Source of the DNA: Brasilonema angustatum HA4187-MV1
Lineage (GTDB): Bacteria > Cyanobacteriota > Cyanobacteriia > Cyanobacteriales > Nostocaceae
Length of the DNA stretch: 64,000 nt
Direction: 5' to 3'
Assembly (NCBI GenBank): GCA_019359695.1
Contig: JAHHGV010000029.1
Location: forward strand, 52,964-116,963
The notes beneath the pieces are model-generated. The model worked only from the letters and a program-made list of their open reading frames with translations. It was not told the origin of the DNA and made no database searches. Shown one piece after another: positions 53,382 to 62,910 of this stretch; the first letter of the stretch is position 1; each line of letters begins with the position of its first letter. A program made the translations under genes and the position numbers.

Positions 53382-54845
53382 TTACTTGCAGGTGCAAGTC
53401 TGATTGCTTCCTTGAAGTGTATTATCATGCCAAATTCCACGCAAAGGCAAGCCATGTTTCAATTTACAAGTTCCTTGACCATTAGGCTCGCTTCTTTCAA
53501 AATACCCAGAATATTCACAACCATTATGATATGTTATTTTACCAACGCCTTGACGTTCACCCTTAACAAACTGACCTACATAGCGATCTCCATTACCATA
53601 TCTATAGCTTCCACAACCGTGAAAATCTCCATCTTTTAGTTCTCCATCAAATCGACTAGTTCCACCATGCTCTGTATCAGGAAAGACCATGATTCCTTTG
53701 CCACTAGGATATTTTTCATCTGAAAAACCATACAGTGTTGCAGTACCGTATTTCCTACCTCCCGTACTCGGTAAAGGTGGTAAAGGTGTTTCTGGGCAAA
53801 CTAGTTTCACATCAATTGCGGGTTGTCTCGACGAAAAAGTCATAAATAATAACCCCATTCCCAAAAGTAAACTCACTATGACTCCAGCACCAATCAAAAA
53901 TCTCTGCTTTGCTACAAAAAAATGTGATGGTGGTGAAATTGATGATGAAGACGGTGGTGGTAGCTGTATGGGTTCGGATGATGGAGGCGGTGGTGGTGTC
54001 CGTATAGTAGATTCCAGTGATAGTGTTGTTAGTGCTTGCAGTGCTTCACCTGCGGTTTGATAACGTTCATTGAAGTTAAGACGCACCATTTTATCTAACA
54101 CATTTGCGAGATCGGGGCTAACCGAAACCTTATCTCGCCAAATTATTTCAAAAGTGTTTGGGTCTTTCTTTTCCGATAGTTCCTGTGGTCTAATCCCAGT
54201 TAAAGCATAAATTCCCAACATTCCCACAGCATAAATATCGCTGGATAAGTTGGGATATCCATGTAACTGTTCCATAGGCATATAACCATGAGTACCAACA
54301 ATAAAATGGCTGTTGGTTAGCTCTTGAGGATTGTTTTTTAATTGACTAATTTCTTTGACAGTTCCAAAGTCTATTAATACTATCTTGCCGTCACTATTAC
54401 GGCGCATTAGGTTTTGTGCTTTTATGTCTCGATGAATGATATTTTTGTTATGAGTAATTGTTAATACTTCTAAAACTTCTTTTAAAAGCTGCCTTACTTG
54501 AACTTCACTTAACTTATTGCCAGAGAAAATTTCATGACTCAAATCGTATCCATCAATATATTCCTGCACTAAATAAAATTCACCCCCTTCTTCAAAGTGG
54601 GCAAAAAGTTGTGGAATTTGACTGTATTCACGACCTAAGCGATATAAAGCTTTTGCTTCTTTATTAAAATAATTAATAAAGGCTTGTAACTCTTCTTGAT
54701 TTTGGCTTTGCCGAAGATTTTTGACAACACATTGAGGATGGTCGGGTAGATCTAAATCTTCAGCTAAATAGGTGATTCCGAAGCTACCACTTCCTAACGG
54801 CTTGATAATTTTATAGCGATTGCGCAGAATTTGACCAGGGAGCAT
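53382..54845 (-). CDS. Hanks-type Ser/Thr kinase with membrane helix and MORN repeats
   Basis: The protein has 487 residues. The kinase domain has glycine loop GSGSFG (18-23), Lys42, HRDIKAQN (138-145) and DFG (159-161). A Pro/Ser linker precedes one membrane helix (about 310-333, FLIGAGVIVSLLLGMGLLFM). The C-terminal part holds MORN-type repeats (RFDGELKDGDFHGCGSYRYG, RYVGQFVKGERQGVGKITYH, YSGYFERSEPNGQGTCKLKH), which can bind lipids or act as spacers. The MORN part would be outside the cytoplasm or in the thylakoid lumen. Situated between the repeat protein and the baseplate genes, it may sense envelope or membrane state and signal to the injection system. All catalytic residues are present. 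Confidence 0.88.
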   Translation of the reverse strand: MLPGQILRNRYKIIKPLGSGSFGITYLAEDLDLPDHPQCVVKNLRQSQNQEELQAFINYFNKEAKALYRLGREYSQIPQLFAHFEEGGEFYLVQEYIDGYDLSHEIFSGNKLSEVQVRQLLKEVLEVLTITHNKNIIHRDIKAQNLMRRNSDGKIVLIDFGTVKEISQLKNNPQELTNSHFIVGTHGYMPMEQLHGYPNLSSDIYAVGMLGIYALTGIRPQELSEKKDPNTFEIIWRDKVSVSPDLANVLDKMVRLNFNERYQTAGEALQALTTLSLESTIRTPPPPPSSEPIQLPPPSSSSISPPSHFFVAKQRFLIGAGVIVSLLLGMGLLFMTFSSRQPAIDVKLVCPETPLPPLPSTGGRKYGTATLYGFSDEKYPSGKGIMVFPDTEHGGTSRFDGELKDGDFHGCGSYRYGNGDRYVGQFVKGERQGVGKITYHNGCEYSGYFERSEPNGQGTCKLKHGLPLRGIWHDNTLQGSNQTCTCK

Positions 54846-55143
54846 TGGATTTAACCATAAGTAAATATAGATTATTTTTTCATTCTGCCATATTTAGGCT
54901 AAATAAGGAAACAGCACTCAGGAGTCAGGAGTTAACACTTAATATAGGAATCCGGTTTAATTTCTGAATTAACAAAGTCAGCGCAGGGAACAAGGAACAG
55001 GAAAGAAGCAATGATGTACCTAGCTTCGCCAGAAATCAAATATGAATCCTATAGGATTAGGGCTAAATTACAGTAATCATAAATGTAAGTAATATTTTTT
55101 CAAATTAAATGTTCGGGACGCCTATCCCACAATATATAAACAG

Positions 55144-56343
55144 CTACCACTTTCCAGAATCATCCTCTTGTTGCAAACCTATTAACTGGCGTCGCTTCCA
55201 AGCAAAAGCGAGAATATTAATGCCTAATTCTTGCGCGGTGCGAATTGCCAGTCTAGGTAGGGTAAGGTCTTTATCTAATCCCCAAGCGGATGCTAAATCA
55301 CCAATGATTAAAATAATTCCTCCGCTAGTTAATATTTCTATTGGTTGTTGATTTACTATTGGTAAAGCTGCAAATAAAAAAGGTTGCGTTCTTAAGGGGT
55401 GGTCGCGTCGTAATTCAACTAAAGGTTTTAAAGGATTTTTTAACTGTTCTGCTAGAGAATAAGTACTTTCTATTAAAGGAGTTGCATCTCTAGGTGCATC
55501 GACTAAAAGTACTCCACCTGATTTGAAATATTTTTTCAGAGAATTCAACTCCAGATTGTTGAAGGATAATGCTTGTTGCCCAGTCAGATAAAGTAAATCA
55601 TACTCTTGAATATTCTCAGATAAAGTCACCTGCCCAGCTTCTTCAGTTCCTTGTAAATAAGAGTACAAAGGCTCTATTGATTGTAACAAGTAAGATAAGT
55701 TAAAAAAATTGCGATCGCATCCAGAATCACTGTGATTAACTTGTGCCAGTCTTACAATTGCTTGAGGTTGGGCTTGTGCCTGACGTCGGTAACGTAAATT
55801 GATATTATTATAACCGGGAAAAAATGCATCAGCAGGTTGAGTAATATCTTTTTGTCCTGGCTGTAAAAGAATACGACAAATTTCTATTTCGGAAATATCA
55901 AGTGTTGAGTTTCTTTGGTCAAATCGATAAGTTTCGTGGACAGTATCTCTCGATTCGCGCAAGCGCAGTTCTTCCGGGTCAATATAACTAACAGTTAAAT
56001 AAATCATAAGCGGTTCACTACTTGCCACCTCCAAATCAATCGGAAAGTCATAAGGTGTCGGAACAACAATTAAATTCCCAGCCAAATCTATAGCTATTCC
56101 AGGTTGAATTTGCACCCAGCGTCCATCTCGGTATTTAGCTTCGACGTTACTCGGTGCCTCAATATCTCGCACACCCAAACCGCAAACAATTCCCGGTTGG
56201 TTTAAACATTGATAATGAGTGTTTTGTCGCTTGCGGTGGTAATTATGTGCTTTCCGCCAGCGTTCAGCATTTATAAGTAAACCGTCGGAAGCTTGTAAAC
56301 GCTCAAAAGGTTGAATTGGTGGAGGTGGAAAAGGGTGAGACAT
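55144..56343 (-). CDS. eCIS baseplate-associated protein with DUF4159-like C-terminus
   Basis: The protein has 399 residues. The N-terminal 210 (ERLQASDGLLINAERWRKAH, then NYHRKRQNTHYQCLNQPGIV and CGLGVRDIE) are a block seen in proteins next to phage-tail-like baseplate genes in cyanobacteria. The C-terminal half resembles DUF4159 (EYDLLYLTGQQALSFNNLEL, KKYFKSGGVLLVDA, DHPLRTQPF), a ThuA/glutamine-amidotransferase-like fold without an evident catalytic Cys. There is no signal peptide. It is the last gene of the baseplate operon, 38 bp from the gpI-like gene. Confidence 0.68.
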   Translation of the reverse strand: MSHPFPPPPIQPFERLQASDGLLINAERWRKAHNYHRKRQNTHYQCLNQPGIVCGLGVRDIEAPSNVEAKYRDGRWVQIQPGIAIDLAGNLIVVPTPYDFPIDLEVASSEPLMIYLTVSYIDPEELRLRESRDTVHETYRFDQRNSTLDISEIEICRILLQPGQKDITQPADAFFPGYNNINLRYRRQAQAQPQAIVRLAQVNHSDSGCDRNFFNLSYLLQSIEPLYSYLQGTEEAGQVTLSENIQEYDLLYLTGQQALSFNNLELNSLKKYFKSGGVLLVDAPRDATPLIESTYSLAEQLKNPLKPLVELRRDHPLRTQPFLFAALPIVNQQPIEILTSGGIILIIGDLASAWGLDKDLTLPRLAIRTAQELGINILAFAWKRRQLIGLQQEDDSGKW

Positions 56344-56380
56344 AATGAGTTAGGAGTTAGGAGTTAGGAGTTAAATAGCT

Positions 56381-57409
56381 TTAGTTACTGTTTTCTATAG
56401 ATAATTCGTAGGTACAAAAAGCGGGTTTTTCTTGTTCAATTATTCTTCTGATTAGCGCTTCGTGTATAGTATTTGATTCTTTTGGTCGCAAACGCACTAC
56501 AAAATGGTACGCTCTTCCTCCTCCTAATACTGCATTTCCGAGTACTGCTTCATTCAGAGTAAAACTATTACCAAAAGGTTCTGTAATGCTAATGTGCTTA
56601 TCATTTTCGTTTGGGATATTTTCATCTAGTGGTAAACCTGTATATAAATGTAAATAAAGACGCAACCCTTTACGAGTTCCTCGCCATCGATATAAATCAA
56701 CCGCTCTACGAATTAACCGCCGCTGCTGTTGGAGTTCCCATACAGAGTCAAATTGCCAACCAACCCAGTGAGCCAAAAATGGTAACAATGCTTGCGGCGC
56801 TGTTAAAGGATCTAGGTTTGCCCACATGGTATTAAAGCTATCAATAGCTGGTTGATAAGCTTGTTCAAATATATTCATGAAGCGACCAATAAAGTCTACT
56901 TCGCGATATAGAAGCGGTAACAATTCCATGTACGTAGACCAAGGACGTATACATATACTAAATTCGTCGCTAGTTTCGATTTTTTGTTGTTCTGTACCTG
57001 GGTCTAGATATAAATCAACTGAACAGCGAAAGTTAAGATTTAATCTATCTTTTCTTCCAGGAACGATCGCTTCCTGGTCTTCAAAAAAGGTGACAGGGAC
57101 TTGAAAATAAAGCACGGCTTGCATAGTATCTCTAGATGCAATTTCCGAGCCTTCTGTTCCAATTTGACACCACTCTTGAGGAAAGTCACCTTTTACTTTC
57201 AACTCCAACCGTAAAGGATTTACCGTCAAGTTATGCACTTGCACAATCATTTCGCTTGGTTGTCCGGGATGTAGTAACAAACTGTGTCCAGCAATTTCAT
57301 CAAGATTTTCTACCCCTGTAAATGCCAAAGCTACTCCCGGTAGCGCTTCGGGAATTTGCATTGGGATTAAGTCTATTTTGACTTTAGAAGTAGAGCGACT
57401 TTGAATCAT
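56381..57409 (-). CDS. Baseplate wedge protein, phage tail protein I-like (Pvc12-like)
   Basis: The protein has 342 residues. The C-terminal 190 match the gpI/tail protein I pattern (LLPLLYREVDFIGRFMNIFE, then WVGWQFDSVWELQQQRRLIR, VDLYRWRGTRKGLRLYLHLY). The N-terminal 140 form a beta-rich domain (LPGVALAFTGVENLDEIAGH) found in eCIS homologues. It completes baseplate wedges with gpJ and gp25 proteins. It lies directly after the gpJ-like gene, the order seen in Pvc/Afp clusters. Confidence 0.82.
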   Translation of the reverse strand: MIQSRSTSKVKIDLIPMQIPEALPGVALAFTGVENLDEIAGHSLLLHPGQPSEMIVQVHNLTVNPLRLELKVKGDFPQEWCQIGTEGSEIASRDTMQAVLYFQVPVTFFEDQEAIVPGRKDRLNLNFRCSVDLYLDPGTEQQKIETSDEFSICIRPWSTYMELLPLLYREVDFIGRFMNIFEQAYQPAIDSFNTMWANLDPLTAPQALLPFLAHWVGWQFDSVWELQQQRRLIRRAVDLYRWRGTRKGLRLYLHLYTGLPLDENIPNENDKHISITEPFGNSFTLNEAVLGNAVLGGGRAYHFVVRLRPKESNTIHEALIRRIIEQEKPAFCTYELSIENSN

Positions 57410-57473
57410 AGTAATACTAAATGTATGAACGCTATATCGCGTCTTGATGTATTTTTGATATATCGCATCTTTA

Positions 57474-59675
57474 TTAACGATTAAGAATGTTAACTACGTG
57501 ATTGGAGCGCAAGTTATTATCAGCCCAGGAACAGATAAGACCTTGTACTCCAGGGTCAATTACGCGCTCCGGTGATGGCTGACGCCTCCATGTGTCACCT
57601 TGCTTACGTATAGGAAATAATAGAACCGGACCGAGGTAACGGACACCACGCGCTTGTTGGAGTAGTACCACAATATCTGATTCGTAAAGTGGGCGTCCGA
57701 ATGCCCAGCCTTTTTGTTCAATTCCTCCAGTTAAGGGATTTAAAAATTTATACAGCGATATTCGGATATAACGCAGAATTTCTTCACGTGCGAGAGGATT
57801 ATCATAAGCTGGTTCTAAACCGATTTCGGTTTGGACAGAAACACCCATATATTCTGGTTGTTGTAGTTGAACTTGCACTCCTAATAACCTTCTTTCGTCT
57901 AGATAACCCAAAACTTGTTCAGTGAGTGCTGGACTAAGGTCGAATTTCTCAGGAGATAAACCTTGTCCTTGAGCGATCGCATCTGTATTGAAATTCGGGA
58001 CTATCAGTAAAGTGACTGTACCAGCTTGTCGATTTGCATCGGCTGGTAAACAGCGGACGCGAGCAATTGCTCCTTGACCTGCTTGTTCGGCTAATACTTC
58101 AAAATCTTCAACTGTAACTGCGCGATCGCGCGATCGTAGAATTCGCGGCGCTTTAATCACTGCTTGTTCGAGTGACTCCCCATCTGCTCCATTAATAGCG
58201 CCTTTATGATTGATGACACTGGCAACATAGGGAACAGCAGATTTTAAAAATTGCAGTGAATGAGCTTGAACATTGCCTTGTCTACCTCCTCCTGTACGGT
58301 AACTAACCATTTTGATTTCTGCACCGCGTTGAGGGATAGCACCATACTGATGTTCAAGAGTACTTTTGTTTGTATCACTAACTTGAACAAATGTATCTTC
58401 GGGTCTTGGGTGTTGGATACGCGATCGAACTTCTGTTTGACTTTTGAGTTGACTGGGTTCGCGAATTAACGGACCAAACTGAACTTTACCGTCAATTGAA
58501 TCTATTACGTAGTGAAAGCTTTCTGAAGTGGAATCGGCAAAGTCTCGAACTTCTTGCCATTTTTGAGGTAAACCACCAGGAGGAATAACTATAATATACT
58601 CGTTCTCTCGACGTTCCAATATTGGTGGTTGCAGAAGTTGAAAAATTTGTCCTGGTTTGCCATTACTAAGACCCAAACGTTCATCTTCAATGAAATTATT
58701 TTGACTTGCGCTAACTGTACCACCAACTGCACGCACTCCCAAACCAGCAATTCGTGGAGGACGATTATAACCAGAATCATTTGTGCCTAATTGAGTGAGT
58801 ACACAGCGAATCCAACGACCCCGATATGATGTAAAGTTGGTTATAGGCCAGTTTGAAGGTAGATGTAGCCTGACTTCTGTTCCCTGCTCAGGATTATTAC
58901 CCTGTTGAGCCATTTCGTAAAAACTAAAACCTTGTGTTTTGTCATCAGCTTCTTTTGATAAAATAGGTTGCCATTTCTCCCCATCCCAAGCTTCCCAACG
59001 ACGTGGTGGTTTGTTAGGATTAATACCTGTAGGCGTAGCTGAGGCACCTTGAAAAGTAATTTCTAAAACATTACCGTCCTGATGATCATTGGAATTAATA
59101 ACTAAGTAAAAACAGTTTCCCGGTAATGGTTCCTCTTCAAATATTGGTTGTTCACTACCTTCCCAGAAAGCATCAGATTGACGGTTCCAGGTATTAGTTA
59201 CTCTTTCTCTTAAAGATTGGGGAATTTCTTCTGCAGTCAACGCTGTTAAAACATGTTGTAAACGAGGTTTTGCAATAACTAAAGGAAAATCAGTACTAAA
59301 AGTAATAGCTTCAGTAATTTCAGTTCGTACCGTTGAAACCTCTATTCCTTCTGGAATTGTGTAAGTCTCCGGCAAATCGGAACTTAAATAAAAAGTTAAA
59401 TCCGTGCGTGCTGGGGCAGGAGGTTGAAGTCTAATACCTAATAATTCTAAAAAAGCAACATAACTTTTACGCGGTACTTGATTAAACCTAAGTAGCATTT
59501 GGTCGGTTAACCAAGCAAAAAGCTCAACCAGCGTAATTCCAGGGTCACTCAGATTATGGTCTGTCCATTCGGGGCAGTAGCGAGGAATACGCATAATACA
59601 CTCTTCCACCAAATCGTCGAAGGTGCGGTCATCCAAATTTGAAGAAGGTAATTTTGGTAAAAAGTCGAATTCCAC
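57474..59675 (-). CDS. Baseplate assembly protein, gpJ/gp6-like (Pvc11-like)
   Basis: The protein has 733 residues. The N-terminus is diagnostic of eCIS gpJ-type proteins (CPEWTDHNLSDPGITLVELF, AWLTDQMLLRFNQVPRKSYV). The central and C-terminal parts contain the J-domain blocks (GAINGADGESLEQAVIKAPR, ILRSRDRAVTVEDFEVLAEQ, ARVRCLP). It forms the inner ring of the baseplate and transmits the trigger for sheath contraction. It is cotranscribed with the gp25-like gene, 78 bp upstream. Confidence 0.88.
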   Translation of the reverse strand: MEFDFLPKLPSSNLDDRTFDDLVEECIMRIPRYCPEWTDHNLSDPGITLVELFAWLTDQMLLRFNQVPRKSYVAFLELLGIRLQPPAPARTDLTFYLSSDLPETYTIPEGIEVSTVRTEITEAITFSTDFPLVIAKPRLQHVLTALTAEEIPQSLRERVTNTWNRQSDAFWEGSEQPIFEEEPLPGNCFYLVINSNDHQDGNVLEITFQGASATPTGINPNKPPRRWEAWDGEKWQPILSKEADDKTQGFSFYEMAQQGNNPEQGTEVRLHLPSNWPITNFTSYRGRWIRCVLTQLGTNDSGYNRPPRIAGLGVRAVGGTVSASQNNFIEDERLGLSNGKPGQIFQLLQPPILERRENEYIIVIPPGGLPQKWQEVRDFADSTSESFHYVIDSIDGKVQFGPLIREPSQLKSQTEVRSRIQHPRPEDTFVQVSDTNKSTLEHQYGAIPQRGAEIKMVSYRTGGGRQGNVQAHSLQFLKSAVPYVASVINHKGAINGADGESLEQAVIKAPRILRSRDRAVTVEDFEVLAEQAGQGAIARVRCLPADANRQAGTVTLLIVPNFNTDAIAQGQGLSPEKFDLSPALTEQVLGYLDERRLLGVQVQLQQPEYMGVSVQTEIGLEPAYDNPLAREEILRYIRISLYKFLNPLTGGIEQKGWAFGRPLYESDIVVLLQQARGVRYLGPVLLFPIRKQGDTWRRQPSPERVIDPGVQGLICSWADNNLRSNHVVNILNR

Positions 59676-59753
59676 AGTTTTATTTTAGAGTTTGGATATT
59701 AGTTGCGCGATTTTAGATTATTTATCTTGTGGGGTGGGCATCCTTGCCCGCCC

Positions 59754-60167
59754 CTACTCCGCCGAAGTTAAATAAAAAGGATAAACAAAGCTGAAAAAGT
59801 CAGGATAATCTTTGAGTTTGTATTTGATAATAATGTCTACTCTGCCGCGTATTGGGTCAGGATCAGTGCGAACATCATCAAGAATGATACGCGGTTCCCA
59901 AACTTCCAAAGCTTCTGTAACATACATGCGAATTTGCAACAAAGTATCGCTATTTAAAGGAGCAAATGCCAATTCTGACAAGCGACACCCAAAGTTCGGT
60001 CGGTAAACTCGTTCTCCTAAACTCGTGCGAAGAATAATCCATATCGACTCTTTGACTTTCTCGTCCTCACTGCTAAACTTTATCCCACCCTGCAAATTTA
60101 ATTGCAGTGGAAAAGCCCAACCTTTCCCTAAATATTCTCGCTCCTGACCATAAACGGGATTTGGCAT
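59754..60167 (-). CDS. Baseplate wedge protein, GPW/gp25-like (Pvc9-like)
   Basis: The protein has 137 residues with the gp25 pattern (GKGWAFPLQLNLQGGIKFSS, ESIWIILRTSLGERVYRPNF, GCRLSELAF, ALEVWEPRI). The family has lysozyme-like ancestry in name only; its job is to nucleate sheath polymerisation on the baseplate through a handshake with sheath subunits. Length is typical. Confidence 0.9.
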   Translation of the reverse strand: MPNPVYGQEREYLGKGWAFPLQLNLQGGIKFSSEDEKVKESIWIILRTSLGERVYRPNFGCRLSELAFAPLNSDTLLQIRMYVTEALEVWEPRIILDDVRTDPDPIRGRVDIIIKYKLKDYPDFFSFVYPFYLTSAE

Positions 60168-60272
60168 TTAGGCGCCCTCCGCAGTAGATATCACATATAT
60201 ATCCAAAATATTGGGGTAGAAGATATAAACCTATTCGCCAAAGGTCGAGTTTCACTGAAAGGGTAAAGGAAA

Positions 60273-62183
60273 TTATGGAATTGGTTTAGGACCTGTTATT
60301 GGTGTAGTCATTGTAATTGGTCCCAAAGTACTAGTTAGTGTCATAGTTCCAGCAGTTATCGATAAAAGACCAGGTGTAGTAATTGCGATCGCACCACCTG
60401 CGGTCATAGTTATAGCGGCACCTGCTGACATACTCATCTCACCACCAGAATTCATATTCATAGCGGCACCTGCTGTTGAGCTAATGGATGATGCTTCGGA
60501 GGAAATAGAAGCTGCAGCAGTATTACTAATAGTGGAGTTTGCTTGAATACTGATATTGCCAGTCGGGTCATTAATCAGTATTGTCTGTCCTGCTGATGTT
60601 TGTATTTCTATAAACTTTTTAGTATCGTTAAGACTAATTTTATGTCCACCTTTTGTCTCTATATATACACCCGTATTACTAGTAGCTTTATCTTCATCTA
60701 CAAATTGTAATTGATGTCCAACACGGGTTTTGAAGGTTCGCAGACGAACTCGACCACTAACTACACTATCTTTTACAGAAGTTGGTGGTGCATCTTGTCC
60801 GTTCCAGACTGCACCGATAATATAAGGTCGATGAATATCACCATGTTCAAAACCAACCAAAACTTCATCGTTAATTTCTGGTAGCCAATCTGTACCGCGA
60901 CCAGAACCTGCACCAGTTGATACCATTCTTGCCCAGTAACTCTCATGTTCTTCTGTAAGGGTGGGGAATTTAACTTTCACTCGACTCAATCCTTTAGGGT
61001 CTTGATTATTGGTGACAACTCCCACTAAAAAAGTTTGACCTGGTTGTAATCGTGTTTGTGGTGATATTGAGGTGTATAAATTACCTGAACGTAAACCTCG
61101 GACGCTAAATTCTGTCGTGTAAATTCGCTGGTTGTAGAAGTGGCGTGTTTCCGTAATATAGTACTTACCGCTAAAGCGATCGCCCATCTTTTGTAGATTG
61201 ACAAACTTACCCGGTCGAATCAGAGGATTACCTTCTGCTTTTGCATCTGCATAGACAAATTCTCCCCCTAATTCATCACATAAAGCTTGAGCCATTACCT
61301 CTGCTTCTTTGGCACTAAAAACGGGTTTATCTACAACAGTCATTAACGGAGGTTTGCTAATGTTGAACTTGTTACTGCTATTACTTCCTTTTTGATTGCC
61401 AGTATCAGTTATTACGTTTTCTGAATTAGCCTTGGATGTAATTAACTTTTTCTGAGTGTAGTCCCAACTACGCACTTCAACCGCACTCACTTGTTCTGCA
61501 CTAGTAACGCGAGTACTGAAACTACTGATTTCGTCTAGCCATTTCAGTTCTACAACTTCTTGAGCTTCTGGTTTACGAAAGTTTATTTTACCTTTTTCAA
61601 TAAAAAGTTCAAAACCAATACGAGCAGATCTTTCTCGCAAGAACTCCATATTAGTTTGATTTTCTTGAAAAATATACTCATGAGCTTCGCCACTTTCATC
61701 TATTCTTCCAAGTTGTATACCTACTTCTTGAGCAATTTTGCGTACTATATCGCTATCAGTATTATTCAAAAAAGAGCGATTTTGTCGTCCTCTATGCAGG
61801 CGATGCGAGATATCATAACCACGAACAATTATCGGCGCCTCAGATTTATCATTAAAATGAACTTCAATTGCTGTAATTTCACCTTCAATTAATAAATTGT
61901 CTTCTTTAGGCGTTTTAAAATTTTCGTCTTGAGTATTACTAGAAATAAACCCTAATTTGACTTTTGTACCGATTTCAAACACCTTTTCATGGCGCCAGGG
62001 TTGGTATTCCGATTTATTATTAGTAGGCAGATAGCTGTTGTGAATTACCAATGTAAACATAGCTGGCAAATGCAAACTTTCTTCAATAGTAATTTGCATT
62101 AAATCTTTGATTAATTTAGCATCTGCTGGAACTCCTCCTATTTCGACTATAGGTTGAGCTAAATAAAGACTTTGTTGTGCCAT
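60273..62183 (-). CDS. VgrG-like central spike protein (Pvc8/Afp8-like)
   Basis: The protein has 636 residues. The N-terminal part is gpD/gp27-like (ITIEESLHLPAMFTLVIHNS, REVSARIGFELFIEKGKIN region, then NFVNLQKMGDRFSG). Residues about 370-460 are the gpV/gp5 OB-fold (VGVVTNNQDPKGLSRVKVKF, YWARMVSTGAGSGRGTDWLP, VLVGFEHGDIHRPYIIGAVW). The C-terminal 120 are a repetitive beta-helix needle (ISSEASSISSTAGAAMNMNS, then GGEMSMSAGAAITMTAGG), ending in a Pro-rich tip (PITGPKPIP) without an obvious effector domain. A PAAR protein may cap it beyond the window. Confidence 0.88.
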   Translation of the reverse strand: MAQQSLYLAQPIVEIGGVPADAKLIKDLMQITIEESLHLPAMFTLVIHNSYLPTNNKSEYQPWRHEKVFEIGTKVKLGFISSNTQDENFKTPKEDNLLIEGEITAIEVHFNDKSEAPIIVRGYDISHRLHRGRQNRSFLNNTDSDIVRKIAQEVGIQLGRIDESGEAHEYIFQENQTNMEFLRERSARIGFELFIEKGKINFRKPEAQEVVELKWLDEISSFSTRVTSAEQVSAVEVRSWDYTQKKLITSKANSENVITDTGNQKGSNSSNKFNISKPPLMTVVDKPVFSAKEAEVMAQALCDELGGEFVYADAKAEGNPLIRPGKFVNLQKMGDRFSGKYYITETRHFYNQRIYTTEFSVRGLRSGNLYTSISPQTRLQPGQTFLVGVVTNNQDPKGLSRVKVKFPTLTEEHESYWARMVSTGAGSGRGTDWLPEINDEVLVGFEHGDIHRPYIIGAVWNGQDAPPTSVKDSVVSGRVRLRTFKTRVGHQLQFVDEDKATSNTGVYIETKGGHKISLNDTKKFIEIQTSAGQTILINDPTGNISIQANSTISNTAAASISSEASSISSTAGAAMNMNSGGEMSMSAGAAITMTAGGAIAITTPGLLSITAGTMTLTSTLGPITMTTPITGPKPIP

Positions 62184-62309
62184 AATTAACTCTATAATTC
62201 TAAAGAATGTTCAAAAATAACGATGTTTAGATGACTCCATCGAGATATTTTTTGTAGTTTATTTCCCATTACCTTCTGATTTCTGACATCCACCTCCTGG
62301 TGTCTAGCT

Positions 62310-62864
62310 TTAATTGAAAAGGGTTGTACCTTGAGGGCTATTTTGTCGGTTCTGTCCCTGAGAAGCAGATTCAGTTCCTCCTGGGAGGTTATTTTTATCT
62401 ACTTCTTGCAATGAAATATCTACCATTGCTCTGACTGGTGTCCCATCAGTGAGAAACATATTTAGGGTATAGGTTAGACTATTCATTACACAGTAAAAAT
62501 ATTCATCTTTCCATATAAATGTATAAACTGGAGGACGTTTATCTGCAGCTTGTTCAATTGTTTCAACGCCTTTTTTAATAATATTTATATATGTCATTAC
62601 AGACTCTTTCGTTTCATAGGTATCGAAAATTAATTGTTTAAGTGTAAATTGATAAGGCTCAACACCTGAAAAGTTAATCTTAGGCAGTAAAGTTGTTCCT
62701 CTATTGCCTGGATGTTTTTGCCAGTTAACAGTTCGAGAAAAGCTGATTTCACTAGGATTAAACATTAACTCGATATCAGGCGCCTCCCCGTTGTAAGCTT
62801 TGAGTTTAGCTTTTTCAAGTTGAGGTTGGCGTTTTTGAGGAGTGATTACAGAAGGACTTGGCAT
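62310..62864 (-). CDS. CIS tube-baseplate adaptor (Pvc7-like, without LysM)
   Basis: The protein has 184 residues. The pattern KAKLKAYNGEAPDIELMFNP, then SEISFSRTVNWQKHPGNRGT and PKINFSGVEPYQFTLKQLIF is the N-terminal domain of Pvc7/gp53-like proteins, which link the tube to the spike. Many relatives carry a C-terminal LysM domain; here a short polar tail replaces it. It lies 126 bp upstream of the spike gene. Confidence 0.83.
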   Translation of the reverse strand: MPSPSVITPQKRQPQLEKAKLKAYNGEAPDIELMFNPSEISFSRTVNWQKHPGNRGTTLLPKINFSGVEPYQFTLKQLIFDTYETKESVMTYINIIKKGVETIEQAADKRPPVYTFIWKDEYFYCVMNSLTYTLNMFLTDGTPVRAMVDISLQEVDKNNLPGGTESASQGQNRQNSPQGTTLFN

Positions 62865-62910
62865 ATGAAAATTTTCTCCTAAAAATCAAAATTTAAAATC
62901 CAAAATCATA

